Positions 5,557 through 14,430 are shown, numbered from the stretch's first letter. The stretch: 36,021 bases of DNA from Candidatus Saccharimonadota bacterium (GCA_017513905.1 JAFWMR010000011.1:1-36021), one strand, 5' to 3'. The notes: generated by a model not told the origin, from the letters alone. Translations and numbers: made by a program.

Positions 5557-8508
5557 TTACCAATTGATTTCGGCTCCCATGATATTATTAATAATTGCTC
5601 TTGCGTCTCTAATATTGACACCGTTCCTGCCGTCGACATCGGCAAGTTTTTCTTCCATACTAGACAAAGTGCCACTTCCTATAATTGAGCTCACAATTTT
5701 TCTTGCATCTCTTACATTAACGTTTGCGTCGGAATTAACATCGCCTGCGTAGGCCACCACTATTTGCATTCCTTCAACTGGGTTCATATTAAATATGCGC
5801 GCGTTGTTACGCCCTTCGGGAGCGTTAGAGCTTGCTAAACGAGTCCATGTGGTGCCATTATCTTGCGTCCAAAGTACCATGCAAGCCTTCTCACTCATTA
5901 CCATAAAACTGGTTTCCGAAATTGGCTCAATTTCGGCACCGCCATTAGTGAGGTTCGTTACTAACTCGTGCAACATTGAACCACTACTTCCAGAATCTAC
6001 ATATGTTACAGTGATCTTTGTCCCTGCTAAACCACCATCTGGTATAGTTACAGTCATTGTCTCTGTCGCATTCGTCATTGTAGCTGACATCGAGTCATAA
6101 TCTATCGTCCCATTCGTTATGATGTAGCTGCCCGCAGACTGGAACCCGCTCACATTCGGAAAAACTAATGTTGTGGCCTGCGAGAACACCGCCGGTAACA
6201 CATATGCTTCTTCTGCTGCCGCTACTGATCCGATTAATGTCTGGTTTGTCAAATCTAGTGTTGCCAATGTCGGCATCGTGTTTAGTCCAGTTATATCACC
6301 GATTTGATTATCTTTGAGGTGCAACTCCGCTAACCCAGTTAGTGATGTTAGGCCGCTTACTTCTGTAATCTGGTTGCTATCGAGGAATAATTTTGATAAC
6401 ACTGACATATTGCCAAACCCGGACGTACTGTCAATTTGATTTCCGTCTAGATGTAATTCACGCAGTCTTGGCGCTGCGGCTAAGTTGGAAATTGTATCGC
6501 CCGTAATTTGGTTATCGTTTAAATTCAAATTTTCCAACCGCGAAAAACCCATTCCAATAGTTGCGGCACTTGGGATACTAGTTACTCCTGAATTTTCTAT
6601 CATTAGAGTTGCCGGATTGCAAGAATAAAGATTACCATATTCGTCTTGAAATGCTAGCCCTGAAAAATCGCTAAAATTATTATCGCTTAGATCTAGCGCC
6701 TCTAATGGGTGCTGTAAATACCCTAACGGGCTCACATCGCTGATTCCGTTATTTGCCAAATATAGATATTGCATATTAGTCAAGTACTCTACCGAAGTGG
6801 GAATTGAACTCATCTGGTTATTGGTTAAATCTAAAAGCCCTAGGTTTATAAGATAATTCGTTATCGTGAACCAGTCGTCGTATTCTAGGTTATTATCGTT
6901 CAAATAGAGAATTAGTAGCGAGTACGCGTTTGACAACTTGCTAATATCCGTCAAACTATTTTCTCTTAGGTCTAGCACCTGTAAATTAGGAAATTCTTCA
7001 AGTCCAGTCAGATCAACCTCCGCTCCGTTGTTTACTCGCCTTAAAGTTAGTCTCAGGAATTGGCTTGAACCGTCACTCACCATCGCAATTTGTTTAGTTG
7101 TACTACAGGCATTCGTTAGTACTATTGGAGGATCATCTGGTGACCGATTTGAATTGCCCTGCGAATCTATAAATGCTACACCTGATGCGCCTTGATTGTA
7201 AACACTATTACATAGATTGGCGTCGTTGAATGTGACGACTTGTCCGGCAAAGTAGACTTCCAATCTAGAATTTTCAAATACTCCTGTTCCGGCTGGAACC
7301 ATTACCGTCGCTGGTCGTGGATTCGAATCGTTCATCGATGCAATCGCTGCGTCTATAAATCTAACTTTGTCGCCGTTAAATTGCGCGTTAATCAAGGTCA
7401 ATTCGTTCGGCATTACCGAGTCATTTGATCCACTCGTCATTTCTTCAAAATAATCTTCTTCTTGCACTTGTTCGAAAAGTGTTGGCAACGGACTATAGTC
7501 TAGACTTTCCACGGCTCGCGTAAATAACTGAGAGTCTGCTTTTAGCGATGTAAAGGCCTTGGTTTTGATCGAACTGAAGTCGTCTATGTGATTCTCACTT
7601 ACGTCTAGTTTTACCAAATGTTGCAGAGCGGATATGCATATTAAATCATCTGCGTTTAAGTCATTTCTAGCAACGTATAGCTCAGTCATGGCCAAATCGT
7701 CGGCATATGTCTCGAACGATGCAAGGTTGCCACCGCATATTCCATCATTCTGCTCTTTTTCATTAGACATGCCACTGTTGTCGTTTGCAATCAAAGCTTG
7801 TAATACTTTAGCTAAATTGGAGCTGGTATCTGGATCTGTTAGTGGTTCGCCTGTATTTTCATCGTATTCTATTTCGGCAGGCTGAAACAATTCTTCGTAG
7901 TTATATACGCCTGTATTCGATAGGTTTAGTGTTTGTAATGAAGTGGATTCACTTAACTCACGTAACCCGGATCCAACTGGGTTACCAGAAAGATCAAGAT
8001 ACGTTAATGAGTCCTTTATAGTGTACAGTGGGGTAACATCATATATTTGGTTGTTTGAAAGATTAAGGTAAGTCAGCCTTCCGCGCAAATTTCGTAACGG
8101 AGAGATATCCTCTACACCCGCATCAGTAATCGATAACGAGGATAGATTATAAAAAACGTTCGTCCAATCACCCGATATGCTGACAAATGGCTCATCTGGC
8201 GGCAAAATGTTTAGTGTTTCTATATTACCAATAGCAGATGTAGTGATAGATAATTCGAGGTGTGTACATTGCCTGCCGTCTACTTTTCCAGGCACTCCGT
8301 TCGTTTCCATACTTTCAGTTATCGCTACAGATACTGCACTACAAAACCTTGAATTGCTGAACCATAACGTCGTCATGTCTTGTTCGTCAGCCCAGATTTG
8401 GCCAGTAAGTCCCATCGCACCACCTGTAGCCAATGCTAGAATCGCTATTGTGACTGGTAGCAAGAAAAATTTCCTCTGCCTACGAAAGCTTTGTGTCCCA
8501 ATTTTCAT
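5557..8508 (-). CDS. Secreted leucine-rich-repeat protein with C-terminal dockerin
   Basis: The 983-residue protein starts with a basic region and hydrophobic signal segment (11-36). Two blocks of about 22-residue LRRs of the internalin/SDS22 type follow (roughly 120-310 and 490-770; for example LTYLNLSNNQIYDVTPL and LRELHLDGNQIDS), separated by a non-LRR insert of about 170 residues. After them come an Ig-like/cap region (about 770-915) and a dockerin at 921-983. The dockerin has two calcium loops with the 1-3-5-9-12 ligand spacing, DVNSDANVNVRD and DVDGRNGVNIRD, each followed by AR(K/A)I; position 5 of the second loop is Arg, which is unusual. There is no sorting signal or C-terminal membrane segment, so it needs a partner to stay on the cell; the downstream cohesin-like anchor is the obvious candidate. 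Likely role: adhesion or host/partner-cell binding. Confidence 0.88.
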   Translation of the reverse strand: MKIGTQSFRRQRKFFLLPVTIAILALATGGAMGLTGQIWADEQDMTTLWFSNSRFCSAVSVAITESMETNGVPGKVDGRQCTHLELSITTSAIGNIETLNILPPDEPFVSISGDWTNVFYNLSSLSITDAGVEDISPLRNLRGRLTYLNLSNNQIYDVTPLYTIKDSLTYLDLSGNPVGSGLRELSESTSLQTLNLSNTGVYNYEELFQPAEIEYDENTGEPLTDPDTSSNLAKVLQALIANDNSGMSNEKEQNDGICGGNLASFETYADDLAMTELYVARNDLNADDLICISALQHLVKLDVSENHIDDFSSIKTKAFTSLKADSQLFTRAVESLDYSPLPTLFEQVQEEDYFEEMTSGSNDSVMPNELTLINAQFNGDKVRFIDAAIASMNDSNPRPATVMVPAGTGVFENSRLEVYFAGQVVTFNDANLCNSVYNQGASGVAFIDSQGNSNRSPDDPPIVLTNACSTTKQIAMVSDGSSQFLRLTLRRVNNGAEVDLTGLEEFPNLQVLDLRENSLTDISKLSNAYSLLILYLNDNNLEYDDWFTITNYLINLGLLDLTNNQMSSIPTSVEYLTNMQYLYLANNGISDVSPLGYLQHPLEALDLSDNNFSDFSGLAFQDEYGNLYSCNPATLMIENSGVTSIPSAATIGMGFSRLENLNLNDNQITGDTISNLAAAPRLRELHLDGNQIDSTSGFGNMSVLSKLFLDSNQITEVSGLTSLTGLAELHLKDNQIGDITGLNTMPTLATLDLTNQTLIGSVAAAEEAYVLPAVFSQATTLVFPNVSGFQSAGSYIITNGTIDYDSMSATMTNATETMTVTIPDGGLAGTKITVTYVDSGSSGSMLHELVTNLTNGGAEIEPISETSFMVMSEKACMVLWTQDNGTTWTRLASSNAPEGRNNARIFNMNPVEGMQIVVAYAGDVNSDANVNVRDARKIVSSIIGSGTLSSMEEKLADVDGRNGVNIRDARAIINNIMGAEINW

Positions 8509-8545
8509 GGTTTTGTTTTTTGAATGACCTTTCTATATACTTCTT

Positions 8546-8574
8546 ATGCTATATCATTTTGATGTATCAGTCAA
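8546..8574 (-). promoter_or_regulatory. Promoter of the LRR-dockerin operon
   Basis: The minus strand carries TTGACT, a 17-base spacer and TAGCAT; a shifted TATAGC is also possible. It lies about 40 bases before the ATG at 8508. An AAAGG between them is too far from the ATG to be an ideal ribosome site. Confidence 0.5.
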
Positions 8575-8610
8575 GCCTAGCTAAATCTTGATTGAGCAGT
8601 GAAGCTGCAC

Positions 8611-8642
8611 AAAAAAATCATACTCTCACCAAGTATGATTTT
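8611..8642 (-). terminator. Terminator of the zinc ribbon gene (symmetrical)
   Basis: AATCATACT pairs with AGTATGATT around a seven-base loop, with A and T runs on either side, so it can work on both strands. It ends the minus-strand gene at 8663-8920. Confidence 0.8.
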
Positions 8643-8662
8643 CTATTCGCTCTTGGGTGTGA

Positions 8663-8920
8663 TTAATCTTTCTTCCAACGTTTCAGCGTTGGAAAAAGTT
8701 TAGTGCAGTATTGTTTCATTTGCTCGTTGGTCATACCGGCCTGTTCGCCGAATTGAGCGCATTTTTCGATATACTCTTCCATAGTGCATTTATCGATGAA
8801 CTCGCCGTCTTTATAGCACCATTTGCAATAATCTTGGTTGACGTTACCATCCTTTTCGGTAGCAAATAAATCATCTGAAGTAAGTGGCATACCACAGCTT
8901 TGACAGATTCTATTTTCCAT
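8663..8920 (-). CDS. Small putative zinc ribbon protein
   Basis: An 85-residue protein with the pattern CQSCGMPL (C6, C9) and YCKWCYKDGEF (C32, C35), which matches the putative zinc ribbon family PF12674, followed by a helical part with two further cysteines. The four cysteines should bind one Zn2+. The molecular role of this family is not known; members are often free-standing small cytoplasmic proteins. AGGAGG lies eight bases before the ATG. It is a single-gene unit with its own terminator. Confidence 0.8.
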   Translation of the reverse strand: MENRICQSCGMPLTSDDLFATEKDGNVNQDYCKWCYKDGEFIDKCTMEEYIEKCAQFGEQAGMTNEQMKQYCTKLFPTLKRWKKD

Positions 8921-9007
8921 CTATTAAACCTCCTATGGTTTTAATAATTATTTCCACGATATTTTTTCATGTTTATTATATCGAATTATATTTTATCATT
9001 CCTCTAT

Positions 9008-9811
9008 CTAATCTGGATTATAAAGACGAATAGTAGAGCTAATGGTCGTAACTTTGTTGCCGTCTGGACTATTCCAGCATGTCCGGATATAGAAATCATA
9101 GTAATCTGGACGGCAAACACCGCCACCGCCACCGCCACAATCGATCCCCTCTTCGGAACTGACAGCTGTCACCCAAATACCTTCGGCTGAATAGAGGTTT
9201 TTGTTATAGTTGGCTCCGCTTGCGGTAGCATCTGATAGTTTGGTCGAGCTGATTTCCGACTCATTATTGACGAATAGCAGACGAGGGTGGGTAGCACTCT
9301 CGCGTAGTTTTATGGCCGCGTCGGCGGGAGAATCTCTGGAAATGATGACGTCGGAATAATCAGCTCCGCCTATATGGTTAACTATATTCTTTATATCTTC
9401 GGCACCTAGGACACGGGGGTTGATGACGAAGGACCTATTAGGGAGATTGCCATATATTTCGTCACATGTGTGGTCATTGCCGCTGTAGTCAGTGTAAAAA
9501 CTTGGAACTTCGTTAACTAGCTCATCGTAAGTGTAGACTCTTTTTAGGACCTCTTTCCAGAGTTTAGTGTATTTATTATTTTCTATGGACTTTTCCGTGA
9601 TGTAAGCGTTATGGATAAAGCGAAGCGACTCAGATTGAACGTCAATCTCCTGACGAGCCATAGTAATCTCCAAGTTACCTTGCGCGTTTTGAAGGCCGCG
9701 GTTCATAACAGAAATTGCACTGATTGAAACGGCACCAAAAATACCTACCGCAAACATAACTTCAACCAGTGTATCTCCGGAAAGAAAAGATTGTTTTCTG
9801 AAAATGCTCAT
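9008..9811 (-). CDS. Type IV pilin-like (pseudopilin) protein
   Basis: The 267-residue protein starts with a short basic leader and then SGDTLVEVMFAVGIFGAVS, a class III prepilin signal: cleavage would fall after Gly, and Glu five residues later is the assembly residue, followed by a hydrophobic helix. The remainder is a globular domain with no recognised family. Near the C-terminus a loop of two cysteines flanks six glycines (CGGGGGGVC). No other pilus gene is in the window, so it may be a minor pilin. A candidate -10 lies only 11 bases before the ATG and no ribosome site is visible, so the transcript leader would be very short. Confidence 0.75.
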   Translation of the reverse strand: MSIFRKQSFLSGDTLVEVMFAVGIFGAVSISAISVMNRGLQNAQGNLEITMARQEIDVQSESLRFIHNAYITEKSIENNKYTKLWKEVLKRVYTYDELVNEVPSFYTDYSGNDHTCDEIYGNLPNRSFVINPRVLGAEDIKNIVNHIGGADYSDVIISRDSPADAAIKLRESATHPRLLFVNNESEISSTKLSDATASGANYNKNLYSAEGIWVTAVSSEEGIDCGGGGGGVCRPDYYDFYIRTCWNSPDGNKVTTISSTIRLYNPD

Positions 9812-9822
9812 GCTATGTATAT

Positions 9823-9851
9823 AGCATACAAAATGTTTGCGCTATCGTCAA
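9823..9851 (-). promoter_or_regulatory. Promoter of the pilin-like gene, near-leaderless
   Basis: TTGACG, a 17-base spacer and TATGCT on the minus strand; only 11 bases separate the -10 box from the ATG at 9811. Confidence 0.55.
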
Positions 9852-9885
9852 ACTAGTAATGTGGTCGCGAGCTAATAATACAGCG

Positions 9886-10836
9886 CTATTTGTCCGCAGG
9901 TTCTATATCATTAACCTGAAAAACATAGAAATCGCTTGCAGCATAAGTCATGTTTTCGTAAATGGTTGACTGCAGCAGTACATTCGTTTTCCTTTGTCTT
10001 TCTTCTATCCGAATCAATTCCTCGCTCTTTTCTCCAGTTTCTTCTGCTTGTTTTCTTAACTCGTCAAGTTTCTTGTTATTTTCTTGAGTCTTCTTGAAAT
10101 AGTCCTGATTGTATCCGTGCTTAAAAATGGCGGCCATCAGTCCATCATATCCTTTGGGTGCGGAAATATATACTGTGGTAGTCACCCTATTCGTGTCGGT
10201 ATAAACATTTTTTGATTCTTGTTCCTTGCCGTCCCATACAGATGACGTTTCTGTACGAATGCCAATTTTGTAAGTCTTGCCGTTCCACGAGATCTCGTTA
10301 GTCCTTAGCTGAGTTTCTTCACCCGAATCACTGCGTGAAGTATATTTCTGGTACACTTCACCTGTATAGCGATCAAAGAATATTGGTCGGGAAATATTGT
10401 AAGTATAAAAGTATTTGTCTTTGTAAGAGTAATCTTTTCTGACAAATTTGATTGGTACCGTTATGTCATATTTAAAAGTAGTTATTTCGTTGTCGTCTTC
10501 ATCTGGTTCGGAAACGCTATAATCGTAAAACTTGAAACTAGCAGAACTGTCTTCAAAGTCCGAACCTATATCGGTTATTTCACCGTCTACGTTAGTAGTG
10601 TAGACATAGACAGGATTACTATAAATGTTTTTTGCTGATAAGATTTCTATTCCTTTGATGTCAATATATGGTGTTTTTTTTACAACTATCGATGTAATGA
10701 CAGCTACGGCTGAAGCTATGCCCAAAATCAATAAAACCAAGATCACTCGCTTCTTTCTTGCATTGGTCGGCATCGAATGGTGTTCTACTCCATCATCTTT
10801 TTTAGCTCCATCGATTTCTTTATTTTTTTTAGCCAT
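9886..10836 (-). CDS. Single-pass membrane-anchored protein of unknown function
   Basis: A 316-residue protein with a charged cytoplasmic N-terminus (1-28), one membrane helix (about 30-51) and an extracytoplasmic domain rich in Tyr, Asp and Lys (about 55-250). It ends with a Lys/Glu/Gln-rich stretch (about 250-290) likely to form a coiled coil, and a final short domain. I do not recognise a family. AGAGGA is six bases before the ATG, and a TATAAT is 18 bases before it. It precedes the pilin-like gene on the same strand but that gene has its own promoter, so joint function is not shown. Confidence 0.6.
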   Translation of the reverse strand: MAKKNKEIDGAKKDDGVEHHSMPTNARKKRVILVLLILGIASAVAVITSIVVKKTPYIDIKGIEILSAKNIYSNPVYVYTTNVDGEITDIGSDFEDSSASFKFYDYSVSEPDEDDNEITTFKYDITVPIKFVRKDYSYKDKYFYTYNISRPIFFDRYTGEVYQKYTSRSDSGEETQLRTNEISWNGKTYKIGIRTETSSVWDGKEQESKNVYTDTNRVTTTVYISAPKGYDGLMAAIFKHGYNQDYFKKTQENNKKLDELRKQAEETGEKSEELIRIEERQRKTNVLLQSTIYENMTYAASDFYVFQVNDIEPADK

Positions 10837-10919
10837 AATTATCCTCTTTTAGACATTATACTATACTTCTGGATCTGTTCGGACGATTTGTGTGGGTGGG
10901 GGATTTTATGGTTTCGTAA

Positions 10920-10925
10920 TATAAT
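10920..10925 (+). promoter_or_regulatory. -10 box placed for a leaderless transcript of the Y-family polymerase
   Basis: A perfect TATAAT ends six bases before the ATG at 10932, so transcription should begin at or next to the start codon. No Shine-Dalgarno site is present. I see no convincing -35 box or LexA-type operator. Confidence 0.65.
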
Positions 10926-10931
10926 ACAGAT

Positions 10932-12293
10932 ATGACTGACAGGCGATGCTATATTGCGATAGATCTTAAATCTTTTTATGCATCAGTTGAGTGCGTCGAA
11001 CGTGGACTGGATCCACTTAAAGCAAGACTTGTCGTTGCAGACCCGACACGAACAGAAAAAACTATCTGTCTTGCTGTATCGCCGGCGCTTAAAGCGCTTG
11101 GGATTCCTGGGCGAGCACGATTGTATGAAGTGCTTGCGCAAACAAAGGATTTTATAGTTGCACCACCAAGGATGAAAAAATATATCGATATAAGCCGACG
11201 AATTTTTGAAATATATACTTCTTTCGTTTCTCCGATGGACATTCACGTTTATTCTATAGATGAAGTATTTATCGATGCGACGTCGTATCTTAAAGTCTAC
11301 GAGACGAATGGGCACGGATTGGCGCTAAAAATGATCCGCGAGGTACTTAAAGAAACTGGTATAACGGCGACGGCTGGGGTTGGAACGAATATGTATCTCG
11401 CAAAAATTGCAATGGATATAGAAGCAAAGCACATGGAACCGGATAGTGACGGCGTGAGGATTGCAGAGCTAGACGAGATGTCATATCGCAAGAAATTATG
11501 GGGGCATATCCCGCTTACTGATTTTTGGCGAGTCGGGCCTGGATACCAACGAAGATTAAAAGAACTGGGGATCCACACGATGGGCGAATTAGCACGTTAT
11601 TCCCTATCTGGATCAGATAAATTATACAAGACGTTTGGAATAAATGCGGAGTTGCTGATTGACCATGCATGGGGATTTGAGTCGACAACGATGCAGGATA
11701 TAAAAGCCTACAGAACAGATAATCACAGTTTATCCGTCGGGCAAGTATTGTCGCGACCATATACTTTTGAAGAGACTAAAACTATTATTACAGAGATGGC
11801 AGATGAGCTAGCGTTAGACTTAGCATGGAAAAGATTAAATACAGACCAAATTATTATTACGATTGGGTATGATGTTTCAAATATGCAAAGCTATAAAGGA
11901 AAAATATCAACGGATCACTATGGGCGAAAAATACCGACGCACGCGCACGGTTCAATTAATTTAGAAATTCCGACAGCAGCCGGAAAAACTATAATTAAAA
12001 AATCTCTCGACTTGTTCGAACGAATTGCTGATCCGGATTTGTCGGTGCGGAGAATATATTTAGTAGCGAATCATGTAAGGCTCATTACGGAATCGCAACC
12101 TCTAAAACAGTTGGATTTTTTTACGGATTATAAGAAATTAAAGGATGACAATGAGCGTGACGAACGACGAACGCAAGCGATTCTAGAGATCAAGGCGAAG
12201 TATGGTAAAAATGCCATACTCAAGGGAGTGAATTTTGAGAAAGAGGCGACGGCGATAAAACGGCATGGACAAATAGGAGGGCACAAGGCATGA
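10932..12293 (+). CDS. Y-family translesion DNA polymerase (UvrX/UmuC/DinB-like)
   Basis: The 453-residue protein has the Y-family palm signatures: IAIDLKSFYASVE (metal-binding D11, steric-gate region F15/Y16) and YSIDEVFIDAT (D110, E111), then a helix-hairpin-helix thumb (about 185-240) and a little-finger region. It copies past damaged bases with low fidelity. Its partner is the YolD-like gene that overlaps its stop codon by four bases (ATGA); this pairing is typical of Gram-positive UvrX/YqjW-type polymerases rather than of free-standing DinB. Translation probably starts on a leaderless message. Confidence 0.92.
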   Translation: MTDRRCYIAIDLKSFYASVECVERGLDPLKARLVVADPTRTEKTICLAVSPALKALGIPGRARLYEVLAQTKDFIVAPPRMKKYIDISRRIFEIYTSFVSPMDIHVYSIDEVFIDATSYLKVYETNGHGLALKMIREVLKETGITATAGVGTNMYLAKIAMDIEAKHMEPDSDGVRIAELDEMSYRKKLWGHIPLTDFWRVGPGYQRRLKELGIHTMGELARYSLSGSDKLYKTFGINAELLIDHAWGFESTTMQDIKAYRTDNHSLSVGQVLSRPYTFEETKTIITEMADELALDLAWKRLNTDQIIITIGYDVSNMQSYKGKISTDHYGRKIPTHAHGSINLEIPTAAGKTIIKKSLDLFERIADPDLSVRRIYLVANHVRLITESQPLKQLDFFTDYKKLKDDNERDERRTQAILEIKAKYGKNAILKGVNFEKEATAIKRHGQIGGHKA

Positions 12294-12487
12294 GCGACTA
12301 TGATGACATAATTAACTTCCCGCACTACCATGCGCCAGGAAAGCCATATATGTCAGGGCGAGATAGAGCTGGGCAATTTGCGCCGTTTAAGTCTCTTGAT
12401 GATTACCATACGGAAATTAGTGAAGCTGAACGAGAAGTGATGCGGGATATTTGGGAAGATATAGATTATACGCATGAGGACTTTTAA
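12290..12487 (+). CDS. YolD-like small protein, partner of the Y-family polymerase
   Basis: A 65-residue acidic protein with the segment GRDRAGQFAPFKSLDDYH, which matches short proteins encoded directly after UvrX-type polymerases (YolD-like). These have been proposed to act as UmuD-like partners, but that role is not firmly established. The ATG overlaps the polymerase stop (ATGA), so the two are translationally coupled. A strong terminator follows the stop codon directly. Confidence 0.75.
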   Translation: MSDYDDIINFPHYHAPGKPYMSGRDRAGQFAPFKSLDDYHTEISEAEREVMRDIWEDIDYTHEDF

Positions 12488-12513
12488 AACACCGCTCGGA
12501 AGAGCGGTGTTTT
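12486..12513. terminator. Bidirectional terminator between convergent genes
   Basis: AAAACACCGCTC pairs fully with GAGCGGTGTTTT around a GGAA loop. It can end both the YolD-like gene (plus) and the membrane protein gene at 12534-13505 (minus). Confidence 0.85.
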
Positions 12514-12533
12514 AAGAATTTGTAACGATCAAT

Positions 12534-13505
12534 CTAGGCGTTTGTCTTAGCGTGAAGTTTCTTAAATTTCCTAGACTTACTATCAAGTAAATTAAGATCT
12601 TCTTCAGAAATTACTTCATTATTGCCAGACTCAATGTAATTGCGAAGGACACCAATTAAAACATATGGACGAACAAAAGTGGAGTGAATCATTCCCCACA
12701 TAATGATTGCGCCAACACCGGCCACCATTAACTTTAGGTTCTGCGCGCTGGATATTAAGTCCTGTGTAGCTGTTGCTGTGGCAGGCTTTCCGGCCATCTC
12801 TTTGGCTAGGCCCTCAAATACCCCTGGGAATATGGATGAAATGAGATAGAACACACCAAAGAAGACTCCGCCGATTGCGATGAACGATAAAGCGGCCATG
12901 CCGAAAACTCTGCCCATGTTCTTGGCAAAGGTTTTACCGTGCTTAAAGAACAAGACAGCTCCTTCGAGCGTTGCTTTAAATGCGCTTCTGTCTTGGCGGT
13001 AGAATACCCAACCCAAGCAGCAATCGCACAAGTAAGCAACAATGGTCTGAATCACGCTAGAGATGGTACCACCGATTGCGCCACCACCCTTGCCGCCAAC
13101 TAAGCTGCCGATTGCAGAGATAGCGTTGCCGATTTCGTTAAAAATGCCTTTGATAGCATTAGTTACTGCGTAATATGCGGCGACCGTAAGAAAGCGTTCT
13201 TTGACAATCTTCTTCCCTTCACCATAGACATCGTCCGGAAGCTTACCATCGGCGATAGCCCTAGTCATCATAGCAATCTGCCCAGCTTTGAAAACATAAG
13301 AGATGAAGTGCGAAACAATCGCAATAGCGATAATTCCTACGATAAAACCAATAGCAAGACCTATGAGGCCGTTATCGGATATTTTCTCGGCGATAAAAAA
13401 GCCGGCGGCGGTAACTAAAATTAATACAACGAATGAGAGAATATCCCAAAGAAGGCGCTTAATTGAGAATACAATGGTCTTCTTATATATTTCTTGATTA
13501 TCCAT
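12534..13505 (-). CDS. Multi-pass membrane protein of unknown function
   Basis: A 323-residue protein with about six hydrophobic segments: two near the N-terminus (about 15-38 and 44-71), further segments around 105-170, 200-235 and 262-285, and a soluble basic C-terminus. A Gly-rich loop (VGGKGGGAIGG) and a Cys-Asp-Cys-Cys motif lie mid-protein. No family is recognised. The ribosome site is weak (GGAA); a TATAAT lies about 31 bases before the ATG. Confidence 0.65.
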   Translation of the reverse strand: MDNQEIYKKTIVFSIKRLLWDILSFVVLILVTAAGFFIAEKISDNGLIGLAIGFIVGIIAIAIVSHFISYVFKAGQIAMMTRAIADGKLPDDVYGEGKKIVKERFLTVAAYYAVTNAIKGIFNEIGNAISAIGSLVGGKGGGAIGGTISSVIQTIVAYLCDCCLGWVFYRQDRSAFKATLEGAVLFFKHGKTFAKNMGRVFGMAALSFIAIGGVFFGVFYLISSIFPGVFEGLAKEMAGKPATATATQDLISSAQNLKLMVAGVGAIIMWGMIHSTFVRPYVLIGVLRNYIESGNNEVISEEDLNLLDSKSRKFKKLHAKTNA

Positions 13506-13562
13506 ATTTTTTCCGTTTAAGTTAATGCTTAAGTTGATTATAACACAAGAAAACTAGCTAAG

Positions 13563-13925
13563 TTATTCTTCGGGGCGCCTCAGAATCTTAGTATAGTCAT
13601 AAAGCGCCTGGATGTGGTTCTCGAGAAAATAATAGTGCCGAATATACGCTATTGTAAGGATAACAACAATGAGAACAAGCGCGTAAAAGGAGGATAGCTC
13701 GATAGCAAAACCGAATTCGACAATACTAAGAGTAAGAACGCCAATGAGAACTAGAGAAACTGCGACGAAGAAAAGCATAATAAGAAGGTGAATGAGGCGC
13801 TCGTGCTGAAAGTTTGCAACCATTTCGCGATGATACGCGGCAAGCTCAGCGCGTTCGATACGGCTAAGATTTCTGGTAGCAGCGTGCTCAATGTATCTCT
13901 CGTACGCTTTAATTCTTTCTTCCAT
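13563..13925 (-). CDS. Small two-helix membrane protein of unknown function
   Basis: A 120-residue protein with an amphipathic, Arg/Glu-rich N-terminal half and two adjacent membrane segments (about 43-68 and 76-94), then a short charged tail. Not recognised. No ribosome site is present; a perfect TATAAT ends seven bases before the ATG, which implies a leaderless message and strongly supports this start. Confidence 0.65.
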   Translation of the reverse strand: MEERIKAYERYIEHAATRNLSRIERAELAAYHREMVANFQHERLIHLLIMLFFVAVSLVLIGVLTLSIVEFGFAIELSSFYALVLIVVILTIAYIRHYYFLENHIQALYDYTKILRRPEE

Positions 13926-13932
13926 TGAGTAT

Positions 13933-13938
13933 ATTATA
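13933..13938 (-). promoter_or_regulatory. -10 box of a leaderless gene (13563-13925)
   Basis: TATAAT on the minus strand, seven bases before the ATG. The -35 region is weak. Confidence 0.6.
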
Positions 13939-13964
13939 ACGCATATGGTAAAAAATGAACAATG

Positions 13965-13989
13965 AAAAAGACCCGCTTAGCGGGTCTTT
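13965..13989 (-). terminator. Terminator of the orphan gene at 14023
   Basis: GACCCGC pairs with GCGGGTC around a three-base loop and is followed on the minus strand by a run of five T. Confidence 0.85.
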
Positions 13990-14022
13990 GCAAGGTGCAT
14001 CGTGTGAGTTCGCCGAAAGATG

Positions 14023-14430
14023 TTAAGAGATAGTCGCAGACTTGATGATCATGGTGGTCGGAACGATAGTGTTATGGGTCGGAGCCTTGGATCTGGCATT
14101 GATAGCGCGAACGACATCATGGAACCAGCCATGGCCCAACTGAGCCCATTTGCTACCCAGGTGGAATCCGACTTCGTAGTCGTGCTCTTCGCAGTAATTC
14201 TGCGGATACCTGACTTCAAGCGTGATGCTCTGAGGGCCAGCGGAATCACCGGAATCGAAGAGCGCGGCCAGAACCGGGAGCAGACCTGATTTGTCGTCCT
14301 TGAACTTGATGGTCTTAATTCCGGGGATCAGGCCGAGCTGGGCAACGAGCCCGGAGAATGAATCGACTTTGACGCCGTCCACTTGGTTGATGATTCCCTT
14401 GATTTCTTCGAGCTTCATCTTTTTCGGCAT
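14023..14430 (-). CDS. Orphan soluble protein of unknown function
   Basis: A 135-residue protein with no signal or membrane segment. An N-terminal helical part (MKLEEIKGIINQVDGVK) is followed by a probable alpha/beta domain containing SITLEVRYPQNYCEEHDYEVG and a WFHDVVRAIN segment. Not recognised. The gene is GC-richer than its neighbours and is an independent unit: perfect consensus promoter, about 70-base leader, AAGGAGG ribosome site, and its own terminator. Together with the genes at 23291-26150 and 28103-29335 it forms a group of similarly organised orphans, possibly acquired by transfer. Confidence 0.6.
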   Translation of the reverse strand: MPKKMKLEEIKGIINQVDGVKVDSFSGLVAQLGLIPGIKTIKFKDDKSGLLPVLAALFDSGDSAGPQSITLEVRYPQNYCEEHDYEVGFHLGSKWAQLGHGWFHDVVRAINARSKAPTHNTIVPTTMIIKSATIS

